Positions 1-9,715 are shown, counted from the first letter of the stretch. The stretch is DNA of 64,000 nt from an uncultured Chlorobiaceae bacterium (GCA_903839405.1 CAIMCD010000008.1:124001-188000), one strand, 5' to 3'. The notes: generated by a model not told the origin, from the sequence alone. Program-made: numbers and translations.

Positions 1-92
1 GTGTGCTCCGGCTCGGCTTTGCCCCATAAAGGGGCGTAAGTCAAGCTCAGAAGAGAGAAAAAGAGAAAAACTCCACAGAGCAATTTTCGCAT
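1..92 (-). CDS. Partial CDS: N-terminus of an exported protein
   Basis: The reverse strand opens with ATG at 92 and reads in frame off the left edge of the window (30 complete codons). The peptide begins MRKLLCG, followed by a hydrophobic stretch rich in Phe and Leu and an Ala-containing cleavage-like site, which is a typical Sec signal peptide. Only the leader is visible, so the mature protein and its function cannot be named. It is divergent from the gene at 198, with about 105 bp between them for both promoters. Confidence 0.5.
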   Translation of the reverse strand, partial: MRKLLCGVFLFFSLLSLTYAPLWGKAEPEH

Positions 93-197
93 GACCCTTT
101 CTCGGTAATTTTTTTTCTTTACCATAATGATTATGTAACTTAATCGGGATTTTCAAGCTATCAAGTCTTTTCTTATCCAACGATCCAAAGTGCCAGT

Positions 198-596
198 ATG
201 ATCCAGAAGAGTGATGTCAAGGAACAAGCAAAAGATATCCTCGAGGAGACTCTTGACCGTGAAGCGGTTCTTGTTTTGGCGAGGATTTCGGAAGAGATGC
301 AGTTGCTGTTTCAAGCTCATCCTGAACCAGCGCGCGATGATGTTGAGCGTATTGTGACCGGTTTTTTTCTTGAAACCGGTAAATCCGAACAGTTTATTGA
401 GGACTGGATCAAGACCTCTGAAGAGTACAGCCGTGCCAGAGGGCTGGTGGAGCAGGATCAGCCGAAAGCCATGCTCTCGGATCTTGGCGTTTTCAGGTTC
501 ATGAACTTTCTCAAAGAGAAGGGGTTGACCGACGAGCAGATTACCATTGTGCTGACCGGTGCGGTGCAGCAGGCGGCTTCCGGCGGCGGGGAGTAG
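198..596 (+). CDS. Conserved hypothetical protein, 132 aa
   Basis: A small acidic, helix-rich soluble protein without signal peptide or membrane segment. I do not recognise a domain. The sequence looks mostly alpha-helical (many Glu, Leu, Lys), with a C-terminal Gly-rich tail (SGGGE). It starts with ATG and precedes purC by about 75 bp on the same strand, so the two may be co-transcribed. Codon use matches the neighbouring core genes, which supports a real gene, but no function can be assigned. Confidence 0.7.
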   Translation: MIQKSDVKEQAKDILEETLDREAVLVLARISEEMQLLFQAHPEPARDDVERIVTGFFLETGKSEQFIEDWIKTSEEYSRARGLVEQDQPKAMLSDLGVFRFMNFLKEKGLTDEQITIVLTGAVQQAASGGGE

Positions 597-671
597 GAAA
601 ACGGAAAATTATTTGCTAAATCACGGCTCTTTGTTTCCAGAGAGAGCTGCTTAAATATAAAACTGTTGATA

Positions 672-1379
672 ATGAAAAAGACGACACTGCTTTATGAAGG
701 CAAGGCCAAAAAGGTTTATCTGACGGAAGACGAGGGGCTGGTGATTCAAGAGTTCAAGGATGATGCGACGGCCTTCAACAACAAGAAAAAAGGGAGCATT
801 GCCGAGAAGGGTGTGGTCAATAACGCGATTTCCTGCAAGCTCTTTACGCTTCTTGAAGAGCACGGTATCCCGACTCATCTGGTTGAAAAGCTTTCGGATC
901 GCGATATGCTTTGCCGTTATCTGGAGATCATCAAGGTTGAGGTTGTGGTGCGTAATATTGCGGCCGGTTCACTGGTCAAGCGGTACGGCTTTTCGGAAGG
1001 CACCGTGCTGACGGAGCCGATTGTTGAGTTCTATCTGAAAGATGATGACCTTGACGATCCGCTGATGAACGACGCTCATGCCGTGGCGCTTGGTGTTGCC
1101 ACCCGTGAAGAGCTTGCCGTGCTCAAAAGTCGCGCTGAAGCCATTAATCTAGTGCTCAAAGCCTTTTTCGCCGAAAGAAAACTGAAACTTGTTGATTTCA
1201 AGCTTGAGTTTGGCCGCAATAACGGTACCATTCTGCTTGGCGATGAAATCAGCCCCGATACCTGCCGCTTCTGGGATCTGGATACCAATGAGAAGCTGGA
1301 CAAGGATCGTTTTCGCTTTGATTTGGGTGGTGTAGAGGATGCCTACAGTGAGGTGCAGCGCAGGGTGCTTGGAGCTTAA
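672..1379 (+). CDS. purC: Phosphoribosylaminoimidazole-succinocarboxamide synthase (SAICAR synthetase)
   Basis: Ligates aspartate to CAIR using ATP in de novo purine synthesis, in the cytosol. Family motifs are clear: the N-terminal LLYEGKAKKVY loop, VRNIAAGSLVKRYG, the FKLEFGRNNG segment and GDEISPDTCRFWD near the C-terminus. The length (235 aa) is that of the stand-alone bacterial enzyme. The frame could start at a TTG at 666, but the ATG at 672 gives the usual family N-terminus (MKKTTLLYEG) and is preferred. No strong Shine-Dalgarno is visible. Confident assignment. Confidence 0.96.
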   Translation: MKKTTLLYEGKAKKVYLTEDEGLVIQEFKDDATAFNNKKKGSIAEKGVVNNAISCKLFTLLEEHGIPTHLVEKLSDRDMLCRYLEIIKVEVVVRNIAAGSLVKRYGFSEGTVLTEPIVEFYLKDDDLDDPLMNDAHAVALGVATREELAVLKSRAEAINLVLKAFFAERKLKLVDFKLEFGRNNGTILLGDEISPDTCRFWDLDTNEKLDKDRFRFDLGGVEDAYSEVQRRVLGA

Positions 1380-1414
1380 GGTGAAGTCAACAGGGTTAGA
1401 TAGCGGGGGGTTGC

Positions 1415-2059
1415 ATGCTTGAATCTGCCATTGCTTATTTGCAGCATGCCGATCCTGTTGCTGTCTATCTCTTTCTCTTTCTGATTGCTTTTTTTGAAAA
1501 TGTGGTGCCGCCGATTCCCGGAGATGTGCCTGTTGCTTTTATTGGCTACTTGATCTGTAAAAGCAAGATAACGTTTCTGGGAGCGCTTTTGTGGTCTTCA
1601 CTGGGCTCGACTGCCGGTTTCATGCTGGTCTATCTGCTCAGCAAGTATCTCGGCATGAAATTGTATGATGCGGGAGGAAGCGCCACGCAGCACTGGCTTT
1701 CGAAAAGCGTTCACCGTTTTTTTCCGCCTTCCGATATGGAGCTGCTTCGCCATAAATTTGCCACCCACGGCTACCTTGCGGTTCTGGTGAACCGTTTTCT
1801 TTTTGGTTCCAGGGCGGTGATTTCGGTTATGGCCGGGCTGATGCATCTTAAAACTCCCTATGTTTTTCTTGCAGCCCTCGTCAGTGCTACAGCCTGGAAT
1901 GTGCTCCTGCTTTACGGAGGATTTTTACTTGGCAGTAACTGGCAGCACATTGGTGCTTATGCCGCTCTCTACACCATTCCGGTATCGGTTGTGTTTCTGC
2001 TGCTGCTTGTTTTTTCCGTTTGGAGGTTTGTAAAGGAAAGAAAGCGGGAGCATGAATAG
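1415..2059 (+). CDS. DedA family (SNARE-associated/VTT) membrane protein
   Basis: A 214-aa integral inner-membrane protein with four or five hydrophobic segments. It carries DedA hallmarks: an acidic residue before the proline-rich re-entrant motif (FFENVVPPIPGDV, about residues 26-38) and the FLFGSRAVISVMAG motif in the second half. DedA proteins act in polyprenyl-phosphate or phospholipid transport and membrane homeostasis. The substrate cannot be told from sequence. It follows purC by 35 bp and may share its transcript. The C-terminus is a short basic cytoplasmic tail (FVKERKREHE). Confidence 0.9.
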   Translation: MLESAIAYLQHADPVAVYLFLFLIAFFENVVPPIPGDVPVAFIGYLICKSKITFLGALLWSSLGSTAGFMLVYLLSKYLGMKLYDAGGSATQHWLSKSVHRFFPPSDMELLRHKFATHGYLAVLVNRFLFGSRAVISVMAGLMHLKTPYVFLAALVSATAWNVLLLYGGFLLGSNWQHIGAYAALYTIPVSVVFLLLLVFSVWRFVKERKREHE

Positions 2060-2137
2060 GTTTTTTTTGTTATTTATCACCAGCGCATTAACTTTTGGCT
2101 TTTTGTTTCCATTCACAAGCATGTTGTTGACATTACA

Positions 2138-3049
2138 ATGACAAAAGACTTAAAACTTTATTCTGCCGAGAAAAAAGGCAAACTTCTTGAACTTGCTTCA
2201 ATTGAGGAGCTTCAGGAGATGGCTCGCCAGGTCAGGCGGGATATTATCAGAATGCTTGCCAAATCCAACTCCGGTCACACGGGCGGATCTCTTGGCATGG
2301 CCGATATTTTTACCGCCCTTTACTTTCGGTTGCTTCAGCACAAGCCGCATGAGTTCTGGCAGAGTGAGGCCCAGGATCTGGTTTTTCTCTCCAATGGCCA
2401 TATTGCTCCGGTCTGGTACAGCGTGCTGGCCCGTTCAGGCTACTTCCCCCTTACGGAGCTTGGTACCCTGAGGGAGCTGAACTCCTATTTGCAGGGCCAT
2501 CCGACCTCTGAGGCGAGACTTCCAGGTATCAGAATCGCTTCGGGTTCACTCGGACAGGGGCTTTCGGCCGCTGTTGGTGCAGCGCTTGGCCTTCGTATGG
2601 AGAGTAACCAGCACGATGTCTTCTGCCTGATGGGCGATGGCGAGTGCCAGGAGGGTCAGATTTGGGAAGCCGCCATGAGTGCCGCGCATTACGGGCTTGG
2701 CAACATTATTGGTATTGTCGATTACAACAACCAGCAGATTGATGGCGAGGTTCATGATGTCATGAACGTTGAGCCTTTTGCGGATAAATGGCGCGCATTC
2801 GGCTGGGATGTTTATCAGTGCAACGGCAACGATATTGCGGATTTTGTTGCCACGATTGAAAAAATCCGGGCCACTTCAAATCGCACCAAGCCGTCAGTTG
2901 TGCTTGCGGTTACGGTTATGGGCAAAGGGGTGCCTTTTTTTGAGGGAACCATGCCCGATAAAAGCAACTGGCACGGCAAAGCACCCTCAAAGGATGATGC
3001 ACAGAAAGCGCTTGCCATTCTTGGTGAGACCGCGTTCGGTGATTTTTAA
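2138..3049 (+). CDS. Transketolase, N-terminal (pyrimidine/diphosphate-binding) half
   Basis: A 303-aa protein matching only the first third to half of transketolase, the thiamine-diphosphate-binding subunit. Visible motifs: SNSGHTGGSLGMADI (residues 44-58), SGSLGQGLSAAVGAALGL, and the ThDP/Mg motif GDGECQEGQIWEAA ending in DYNNQQ. It normally pairs with a separate C-terminal subunit carrying the Pyr and C domains, but the next gene is rsmD, so no partner is adjacent. It could form a split transketolase with a partner elsewhere. The role would be the non-oxidative pentose phosphate pathway. Confidence 0.9.
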   Translation: MTKDLKLYSAEKKGKLLELASIEELQEMARQVRRDIIRMLAKSNSGHTGGSLGMADIFTALYFRLLQHKPHEFWQSEAQDLVFLSNGHIAPVWYSVLARSGYFPLTELGTLRELNSYLQGHPTSEARLPGIRIASGSLGQGLSAAVGAALGLRMESNQHDVFCLMGDGECQEGQIWEAAMSAAHYGLGNIIGIVDYNNQQIDGEVHDVMNVEPFADKWRAFGWDVYQCNGNDIADFVATIEKIRATSNRTKPSVVLAVTVMGKGVPFFEGTMPDKSNWHGKAPSKDDAQKALAILGETAFGDF

Positions 3050-3063
3050 GGGTAAGCAGTTTC

Positions 3064-3603
3064 GTGCAGATTCTTGCAGGTCTATACAGGGGGAGGAAAA
3101 TCAGGAGCTCAAGCTCCCAGGCAATCCGCCCCTGTAGCAGCCGGGTGAAAAAGTCGCTCTTCGATACCCTCACGGCAAGGCTTGATTTTGAAGGCATTGC
3201 GGTGCTTGACCTCTTTGCCGGGTTCGGCTCTCTTGGTTTTGAAGCGCTGAGTCGCGGTGCGGCATCGGTCACTTTTGTCGATCAGCATACGGATGCCCTC
3301 AAGGCCCTCAAAGCCACAGCGCTTCAGTTGGGGCTTTCGGAAGGTAGCACGAGAGTGGTTAATGCCGACGTTCTTTCCTTTCTTGGCCGTACGACCGGCC
3401 CATTTGATCTTGTCTTTTGCGATCCTCCATACTCCTGGCAGGATTACGACCGGCTGATTGAAAAAATTTCGGGTAGCACCATCCTTGCTGAAGAGGGGAT
3501 GCTGCTGATCGAACATAGTGCGCACCTTGATTTTACCGAGTCGCCGTATTACGCTTTTCATCGTGATTACGGTATGACCCGAGTTACTTTTTTTCAGCAC
3601 TGA
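3064..3603 (+). CDS. rsmD: 16S rRNA (guanine966-N2)-methyltransferase RsmD
   Basis: SAM-dependent methyltransferase acting on 16S rRNA during 30S assembly. The N-terminus MQILAGLYRGRKI is typical of RsmD. The SAM-binding motif VLDLFAGFGSLGFEALSRGA and the catalytic CDPPY motif (NPPY/DPPY family) are present; length 179 aa is normal. The start is a GTG, 14 bp after the transketolase stop. coaD follows 12 bp downstream; the rsmD-coaD pair is a very common bacterial arrangement and supports both calls. Confidence 0.94.
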   Translation: MQILAGLYRGRKIRSSSSQAIRPCSSRVKKSLFDTLTARLDFEGIAVLDLFAGFGSLGFEALSRGAASVTFVDQHTDALKALKATALQLGLSEGSTRVVNADVLSFLGRTTGPFDLVFCDPPYSWQDYDRLIEKISGSTILAEEGMLLIEHSAHLDFTESPYYAFHRDYGMTRVTFFQH

Positions 3604-3615
3604 CCTTTTCGGCCG

Positions 3616-4113
3616 ATGAAACAGAAAGCTATTTATCCCGGAACCTTTGATCCCTTTACGAACGGCCATCTTGATGTGCTTGAACGTGCCCTGAATATTT
3701 TTGAGCAGGTCATTGTGGTGATTGCCGAGAACTGCCAGAAAAACGTGCTCTTTACGGTTGATGAGCGGGTGGCGATGATCCGTGAGGTTGTCGGCGACTA
3801 TCCGGCCGTCAGTGTTGAGGTGCTCCATGGCGGCCTTCTGGCCGATTATGCCCGTCAGGCCGGAGCGAAGGCGATTGTCCGGGGGGTAAGGCAGGTCAAG
3901 GATTTTGAATATGAATTTCAGATGTCGCTGCTCAACCGTCATCTCTATCCTGAGGTGACCACGGTGTTTCTGATGCCGAATGTCAAGTACACCTATGTGG
4001 CTTCATCCATCATCCGGGAGGTGGCTTTGCTTGGAGGGGATGTCAGCAAGTTTGTGCACCCCTGTGTGCTTGAAAAGCTCCATCTGAAACGTGATGAAGC
4101 GAATACAAAGTAA
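3616..4113 (+). CDS. coaD: Phosphopantetheine adenylyltransferase
   Basis: Transfers AMP from ATP to 4'-phosphopantetheine, the penultimate step of coenzyme A synthesis. The nucleotidyltransferase motif [11 protein letters not shown] (T-x-G-H) lies at residues 8-18. The C-terminal [21 protein letters not shown] carries the conserved SSxxRE segment. Length 165 aa is standard for bacterial CoaD. It lies 12 bp after rsmD, most likely in one operon with it and with the aminotransferase downstream. Confidence 0.96.
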   Translation: MKQKAIYPGTFDPFTNGHLDVLERALNIFEQVIVVIAENCQKNVLFTVDERVAMIREVVGDYPAVSVEVLHGGLLADYARQAGAKAIVRGVRQVKDFEYEFQMSLLNRHLYPEVTTVFLMPNVKYTYVASSIIREVALLGGDVSKFVHPCVLEKLHLKRDEANTK

Positions 4114-4133
4114 ATTATAACAAAACGATAGCT

Positions 4134-5342
4134 ATGTCTACTACACATCTCCCCGGAGAGGAATATCTGACCCGCCGGGTACTTAGCATGCAGGAGTCGC
4201 AGACCATGAGAATCAGCGCTCTTGCCAGTAAAATGAAAGCCGATGGGCTTGATATTGTCAGCCTTTCAGCCGGTGAACCGGATTTTCCGACCCCGGAAAA
4301 TGTTAATCAGGCGGCTATTGATGCCATTCATGCCGGATTTACCCGTTACACCAATAATTCGGGTATAACCGAGCTGAAAAAGGCCATTATTGAAAAGTTC
4401 CGGCGCGACAACTCCCTGGAGTTTCAGGAAAACCAGATTATTGTCAGCAACGGCGGCAAGCAGACTTTGGCCAACACCTTTCTTGCCCTCTGTCAGGAAG
4501 GGGATGAGGTGATTGTACAGGCTCCATTCTGGGTAAGTTTCCCGGAAATGGTTCGTCTTGCCGGTGCTACTCCGGTTATTGTGCATACCACGCTGGAGAG
4601 TGAGTACAAAATGACTCCGGCCCAGCTTGAAGCGGCCATTACGCCGAAGACTAAAATTTTTGTGCTGAACTCTCCATCCAATCCAACCGGTGCGGTCTAC
4701 TCTGAAGCCGAGGTACGGGCCTTGATGGCGGTTGTTGAGGGACGCAGCATTTTTGTGCTCTCGGATGAAATGTATGATATGATTGTTTATGGCGATACCC
4801 GTCCTTTTTCACCGGCACGCATTGAGTCCATGAAGGAGTGGGTTATTGTCAGCAATGGAGTTTCCAAGACCTACGCCATGACCGGCTGGAGAATCGGCTA
4901 CCTTGCCGGCCCGAAATGGCTGATTGATGCCTGCGACAAGATCCAGTCGCAGACCACCTCCAACCCAAATGCCATTGCCCAGAAAGCTGCAGTTGCTGCG
5001 CTCTCTGGAGACCAGAGCATTGTTGCCGAGCGCTGCCAGGAATTTAAAAAACGGCGCGACTACATGTACGAAGCGCTTAACTCTATTCCAGGCTTTAAAA
5101 CCGCCCTGCCAGAGGGTGCCTTTTATATTTTCCCGGATATCAGCGGCGTGCTTGGTAAAACCTTCAACGGTGTGGTGATGAAAGATGCAGCCGATGTTGC
5201 TGAATATCTCCTGAAGGTGCATCATGTGGCAACCGTGCCCGGTGATGCTTTTGGTGCACCGGAAAACCTGCGCCTCTCCTATGCGGCCTCAATCGCCTCG
5301 CTTGAGGAAGCGGTAAACCGTATCAAGCGGGCCTTTAAATAA
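4134..5342 (+). CDS. Class I/II aminotransferase, aspartate aminotransferase type
   Basis: PLP-dependent aminotransferase of fold type I, subgroup I-gamma (AspC/AspAT 1b), 402 aa. Signatures: [13 protein letters not shown] near the N-terminus, [11 protein letters not shown], the conserved DEMYD, and the Schiff-base lysine in [17 protein letters not shown] (about residue 243). It likely converts oxaloacetate and glutamate to aspartate and 2-oxoglutarate; in some relatives prephenate is also a substrate. The gene starts 20 bp after coaD and ends 7 bp before the acyltransferase. Confidence 0.92.
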   Translation: MSTTHLPGEEYLTRRVLSMQESQTMRISALASKMKADGLDIVSLSAGEPDFPTPENVNQAAIDAIHAGFTRYTNNSGITELKKAIIEKFRRDNSLEFQENQIIVSNGGKQTLANTFLALCQEGDEVIVQAPFWVSFPEMVRLAGATPVIVHTTLESEYKMTPAQLEAAITPKTKIFVLNSPSNPTGAVYSEAEVRALMAVVEGRSIFVLSDEMYDMIVYGDTRPFSPARIESMKEWVIVSNGVSKTYAMTGWRIGYLAGPKWLIDACDKIQSQTTSNPNAIAQKAAVAALSGDQSIVAERCQEFKKRRDYMYEALNSIPGFKTALPEGAFYIFPDISGVLGKTFNGVVMKDAADVAEYLLKVHHVATVPGDAFGAPENLRLSYAASIASLEEAVNRIKRAFK

Positions 5343-5349
5343 GAGGCGG

Positions 5350-6114
5350 ATGCTGAAGGTCCGTCGCAGCAAGCTCTATACCCTCTGGTTCGGCTGGTAC
5401 TCCCGTCGTCAGTTCAGGCGGTATTTCAACTCGCTGCGTGTTTTTATGCCAGCCGGAGTGCGTGAGATGGATCGGCGCACTCCGGTTATCTTTTATGCCA
5501 ACCACGCCTACTGGTGGGACGGCTTCTGGTCGCAGCTCTGCACGGAGGAGTTTTTTTTTCAGAACCTCCATATCATTATTGAGTATCAGCAGCTCCGCAA
5601 ACACCCCTTTTTCACCCGTATCGGAGCCTTCTCCATTGACCGCTCCCATCCGAGAAGTGCGCTCGGCACCATTCGTTATGCGGTTGAACTGCTGCTTGCG
5701 GAAAGTGCACGGCAGAACGCCCTCTGGATTTTTCCCCAGGGAAAGATAGAGGCGGTTGACCAGCGGCCGCTCTTCTTTTTTAAAGGAACCGCATCCATTG
5801 TCTCCCGTGTGCTTGAACAAACCTCCGGCATCTACCTGGTCTCCGTGGTCAGCCGGATTGAATATCTTGAAGAGCAGAAGCCGGAACTCTTTTTATCGTT
5901 CAGGGAGCCACTTTTGGTTTTGAAGGATAGTGTTACCTCCCAGGAGGCCCTGACGGCCACGATGCAGCGGGAGACCGAGAGCCATCTTGATGAACTGAAA
6001 GAGAAGATCATGAAGCGGGAGCTTGATGGGGCGGTGACGCTCGTCACGGGAACCATGTCGGTAAACCGGAGGGTGGAGAGTCTGAAAAGGTTTTTCCGCT
6101 ATCCGTCGAAGTGA
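5350..6114 (+). CDS. Lysophospholipid acyltransferase family protein (PlsC-like)
   Basis: A 254-aa protein with the glycerolipid acyltransferase HX4D motif, read as NHAYWWDGFW at about residues 49-58, and a downstream FPQGKI block that corresponds to the FPEG substrate-binding motif. It probably acylates a lipid intermediate at the inner membrane. The exact acceptor (1-acyl-glycerol-3-phosphate, ornithine lipid or a carotenoid glycoside) cannot be told from sequence. It starts 7 bp after the aminotransferase stop, so translation may be coupled. Confidence 0.82.
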   Translation: MLKVRRSKLYTLWFGWYSRRQFRRYFNSLRVFMPAGVREMDRRTPVIFYANHAYWWDGFWSQLCTEEFFFQNLHIIIEYQQLRKHPFFTRIGAFSIDRSHPRSALGTIRYAVELLLAESARQNALWIFPQGKIEAVDQRPLFFFKGTASIVSRVLEQTSGIYLVSVVSRIEYLEEQKPELFLSFREPLLVLKDSVTSQEALTATMQRETESHLDELKEKIMKRELDGAVTLVTGTMSVNRRVESLKRFFRYPSK

Positions 6115-6438
6115 AGCGTTCCATGGTTCAGGGAGAGGAGCTTGTTTTAGCTGATGTTTTCTCCAACGAATTTTTTTGAGACTCGGCGGGTTATGCCAGA
6201 GAACTCTTTTCTTCTGCAGAGTGTTTTTTTGTTAAGGGTTGGCAACGAAGGCCTCTAAAAAGAGTTTAAATTTGCCTACCTTGAGTGCACTCAGAGCTTA
6301 CAGTCTGGCCGGTGAGCAGCAGTAACGGAATATGAAAATCAAAGCACCTTATTTAACCGTTGAGAATTACTTAAGTTGTTAATATCCGAATACATGCGGG
6401 ATTTCGGCTTTTTCCCGTATCCAAAATAATAGTGTGTT
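6115..6438. other. Intergenic stretch, no gene seen
   Basis: 324 bp between the acyltransferase and the RicT-like gene, with no credible ORF, tRNA or perfect inverted repeat. The middle (around 6262-6285) contains TTTAAATTTGCCTACCTTGAG, whose core TACCTT resembles the TACATT and TATATT boxes just upstream of the two initiator tRNAs; this may be a promoter element. The rest looks like the leader of the downstream gene. Confidence 0.4.
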
Positions 6439-7419
6439 ATGAGCAATGTCATATGCAGTTGTCTTTTGGGTGATAATGCAAACATAAGGTTACGGCTCTC
6501 ACAACTGCTGCACAGTGAGGTGGAATCCCTCTACGCCCAGGAGAGTGGTGACGAGGCGCAGGTTGCGATATGTGAGATTGAGATGCAGGGGTGCCGCCGG
6601 GATTTTTTTGTCAATAATACCGGAATTCCGGTCAATGTTGGTGAGCAGGTGATTGTTGAGTCGGACGGTGGGTATGATTACGGGGTTGTCTATTCCACCG
6701 GCCGGATTGCCCGTAAAAAGCTCAAGTTAAAAGGGCTTGACAAAAATGGACAGGAGTGGCCGCTGGTGTTGCGGCTTGCCGCCGAGAGTGACAGCCTGGC
6801 CATTCTGGAACTGAAAAAACGGCAGTTGGAGATTCGCGAAGTTTGTTTGAACAAGGTTAAAAAACATGAGCTTGACCTGAAGCTGGTTGATGTTGAGTTG
6901 CGTATGGATCAGCAGAAGCTCTCGGTCTACTACACCTCCTCACACCGGGTTGATTTCCGCGCACTGGTGCGCGACCTGGCAGGGGAGTTCAAGGCGCGAA
7001 TCCAGATGGTGCAGATCACCACGCGTGAAGAGGCTCGGCGGGCAAATGCCTTTGGTCCGTGTGGTTGCCTCCTCTGCTGCTCGACCTGGCTGCAAAAAAT
7101 CCATGCCAATCCTTTTGCTGAAAAGACCCAGTACTCCGAAGCGATTGGCAACGAGAGCCACGCCTTCAATATTACCGGCCTTTGTAACCGCCCCAAGTGC
7201 TGCCTCGGCTATTCAAAGCATGAGAAGGGGTGCCAGCATCAGGGAGCCTCGCCGTCACGGATGCCGGCCGTTGGCAGCAAGGTCTCGACTCCTGAAGGGC
7301 CTGCGGTTGTGGACAGTGTGGACGGGCAGAAAAAACTTGTCTGGCTTCGCTACCTGAAGAGCGATCAGAAGCGTCGCTTTTCGGCAGAGAAGTTCAATTC
7401 ACTCTTTGCAAAAAAATAA
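6439..7419 (+). CDS. PSP1 C-terminal domain protein (RicT/YaaT-like)
   Basis: 326 aa. The PSP1 domain occupies about residues 60-240. Cys-rich motifs CGCLLCCSTW and CNRPKCCLGY plus a further Cys in EKGC match the residues that hold Fe-S clusters in the Bacillus RicT (YaaT) complex, which affects RNA processing. A partner RicA or RicF is not nearby. The tail is a small beta-rich, KOW-like segment (VGSKVSTPEGPAVVDSV). A long leader precedes it and an intrinsic terminator follows, so it is probably transcribed alone. Confidence 0.85.
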   Translation: MSNVICSCLLGDNANIRLRLSQLLHSEVESLYAQESGDEAQVAICEIEMQGCRRDFFVNNTGIPVNVGEQVIVESDGGYDYGVVYSTGRIARKKLKLKGLDKNGQEWPLVLRLAAESDSLAILELKKRQLEIREVCLNKVKKHELDLKLVDVELRMDQQKLSVYYTSSHRVDFRALVRDLAGEFKARIQMVQITTREEARRANAFGPCGCLLCCSTWLQKIHANPFAEKTQYSEAIGNESHAFNITGLCNRPKCCLGYSKHEKGCQHQGASPSRMPAVGSKVSTPEGPAVVDSVDGQKKLVWLRYLKSDQKRRFSAEKFNSLFAKK

Positions 7420-7426
7420 TCATACC

Positions 7427-7460
7427 AGCGGCCTCCGTTCTCCGGTCGGGCCGCTTTTTG
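7427..7460 (+). terminator. Intrinsic terminator after the RicT-like gene
   Basis: Stem AGCGGCC (7427-7433) pairs with GGCCGCT (7449-7455), followed by a T run. It sits 8 bp past the stop of the RicT-like gene and ends 23 bp before the metG ATG, so metG's promoter must overlap it or metG depends on readthrough. Confidence 0.7.
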
Positions 7461-7482
7461 TTTGTAACCATTTTCTCACAAG

Positions 7483-9591
7483 ATGCCTAAGTTTACCAGA
7501 ACGCTTGTTACTACAGCACTTCCATACGCCAACGGTCCGGTTCATCTCGGCCATCTGGCGGGTGTTTATCTTCCGGCCGATCTCTATGTCCGCTATAAAC
7601 GGCTCAAGGGCGAGGATGTCATCCATATCGGTGGTTCGGATGAGCACGGTGTGCCGATTACCCTGACGGCCGAGAAGGAGGGCATTTCACCCCAGGATGT
7701 GGTTGACCGTTACCACCGCATGAACCTTGACGCCTTCCAGAAGTGCTCCATATCGTTTGACTACTACGGCCGAACCTCTTTGCCGCTCCATCACAAGACC
7801 GCGCAGGAGTTTTTTCTGGATATTGAAGGGAAGGGTATCTTTACAAAAAAGACCGAGAAGCTCTTTTTTGACCGCAAGGCCGACCGCTTTCTTTCCGACC
7901 GCTATGTCACCGGCACCTGCCCGATCTGCAATAATGCGGAAGCCAATGGCGATCAGTGTGAGCAGTGCGGCACCCACCTCAGTCCGCTCGAATTGATCAA
8001 CCCGAAGAGCAAGCTTTCGGATGCAACGCCGGAACTGCGCGAAACCATGCACTGGTATTTCCCGCTTGGCAGGTTCCAGGAGGCGCTTGAAAAGTATGTA
8101 ACCCTCCATGAGGATGACTGGCGACCCAACGTGGTCAACTACAGCCGCACCTGGCTCAAGCAGGGGCTGAACGACCGAGCAATTACCCGCGACCTCTCCT
8201 GGGGAATTCCTGTGCCTCTCGACACCCCCGATGCCGTCGGCAAGGTGCTCTATGTCTGGTTTGATGCGGTGCTTGGTTATATCTCCTTTACCAAGGCGTG
8301 GGCAGAAGAGCAGGGGAGCAGCGAGCGGTGGAAGGAGTACTGGCAGGATCCCCAAAGCCGTCTTGTGCACTTTATCGGCAAGGATAACGTGGTCTTTCAC
8401 ACCCTGATGTTCCCCTCAATCCTGATGGCCTGGAATGAAGGACGCGAGACGGAACGCTTCAATCTGGCCGACAATGTGCCGGCTTCAGAGTTCATGAATT
8501 TTGAGGGGAGAAAGTTCTCCAAGTCGCGCAACTATGCGGTCTACCTCGGCGAGTTCCTTGAAAAGTTTCCGGCCGACACCCTGCGCTACAGCATTGCGGT
8601 GAACTATCCGGAAAACAAGGATACCGATTTCAGTTGGCAGGACTTTCAGAACCGTACCAACGGTGAACTGGCCGATACCCTCGGCAACTTTATCAAGCGC
8701 TCGGTTGATTTTACCAATTCTCGTTTCGACGGAGAGGTGCCTTGCGACTGTACCCCGCAGGAGTGGAACTCTCTGGGGATCAACTGGCCGGAAGCCCTTG
8801 AGCAGCTTGACCTTGCTTTTGAGCAGTTTCACTTCCGTGATGCGGTTTCGGTTGGAATGGATATTGCACGGGCGGCGAACCGCTTTTTGACCAGCTCGGA
8901 GCCCTGGAAGGTGATTAAAACCGACCGTGAGGCCGCGGCCAAAGCGATGGCTTTGTCGCTCAACCTGTGCCACGCCCTCTCCATTGCGCTCTCGCCGGTG
9001 CTGCCTGAAACCTGCAACAAAATCTCAGCCATGCTTGGCTTTGAGGGCACAATAGAGGATCGCATTGCAGCGGGCAGCTCTTTGTTCGATCAGCTTCTTT
9101 TGCCGCAACTGAAAGCGGGGCATAAAATCAGGGCGAACTCGGAAATTCTCTTTACCAAAATTGAGGATAGCGATATTGCGCCGGAGCTGAAGAAGATTGA
9201 GGCGCTGCTGGCTGAAGCTGAAAAGCGTGAGGCTGGAGCGGCGGTGCAGCGGATGGAGTTCAAGCCAGTGATCAGCTTTGACGATTTCGGTAAGGTTGAT
9301 TTGCGCGTTGCGAGAGTGCTCTCGGCTGAAAAGGTGAAAAAAGCAGGGAAACTGCTCAAGCTTCAGGTCGAGGTTGGTTCCGAAACCCGACAGGTGCTTG
9401 CCGGTATTGCCAAGCATTACACGCCGGAAGAGATGGTGGGCAAGAACGTGGTGCTGGTTGCCAATCTTGCGCCGCGCACCATCCGTGATGAGGTTTCGGA
9501 GGGGATGATTCTGGCGGTTGAGGGTGCGGATGGCAAGTTATTTGTTCTTGAGCCGGAAGGGTCCGAAATAAATGGCCAGCCGATACAATAA
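7483..9591 (+). CDS. metG: Methionyl-tRNA synthetase
   Basis: Charges both initiator and elongator tRNA-Met. 702 aa. Class I signature PYANGPVHLGHLAG (HIGH variant, residues 16-29); zinc-knuckle cysteines in CPICNNAEANGDQCEQCG (about residues 146-163); the KMSKS loop appears as KFSKSRN (about residues 345-351). A C-terminal EMAP/Trbp111-like tRNA-binding domain starts at about residue 600 (FDDFGKVDLRVARVLSAEKV), so this is the long dimeric form. An initiator tRNA gene lies 45 bp downstream, placing substrate and enzyme side by side. Confidence 0.97.
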   Translation: MPKFTRTLVTTALPYANGPVHLGHLAGVYLPADLYVRYKRLKGEDVIHIGGSDEHGVPITLTAEKEGISPQDVVDRYHRMNLDAFQKCSISFDYYGRTSLPLHHKTAQEFFLDIEGKGIFTKKTEKLFFDRKADRFLSDRYVTGTCPICNNAEANGDQCEQCGTHLSPLELINPKSKLSDATPELRETMHWYFPLGRFQEALEKYVTLHEDDWRPNVVNYSRTWLKQGLNDRAITRDLSWGIPVPLDTPDAVGKVLYVWFDAVLGYISFTKAWAEEQGSSERWKEYWQDPQSRLVHFIGKDNVVFHTLMFPSILMAWNEGRETERFNLADNVPASEFMNFEGRKFSKSRNYAVYLGEFLEKFPADTLRYSIAVNYPENKDTDFSWQDFQNRTNGELADTLGNFIKRSVDFTNSRFDGEVPCDCTPQEWNSLGINWPEALEQLDLAFEQFHFRDAVSVGMDIARAANRFLTSSEPWKVIKTDREAAAKAMALSLNLCHALSIALSPVLPETCNKISAMLGFEGTIEDRIAAGSSLFDQLLLPQLKAGHKIRANSEILFTKIEDSDIAPELKKIEALLAEAEKREAGAAVQRMEFKPVISFDDFGKVDLRVARVLSAEKVKKAGKLLKLQVEVGSETRQVLAGIAKHYTPEEMVGKNVVLVANLAPRTIRDEVSEGMILAVEGADGKLFVLEPEGSEINGQPIQ

Positions 9592-9636
9592 TAGTTTGGA
9601 AACAAGCTTTTATTGCCTACATTGGAGCACAAACAT

Positions 9637-9712
<76 letters not shown>

Positions 9713-9715
9713 GTT

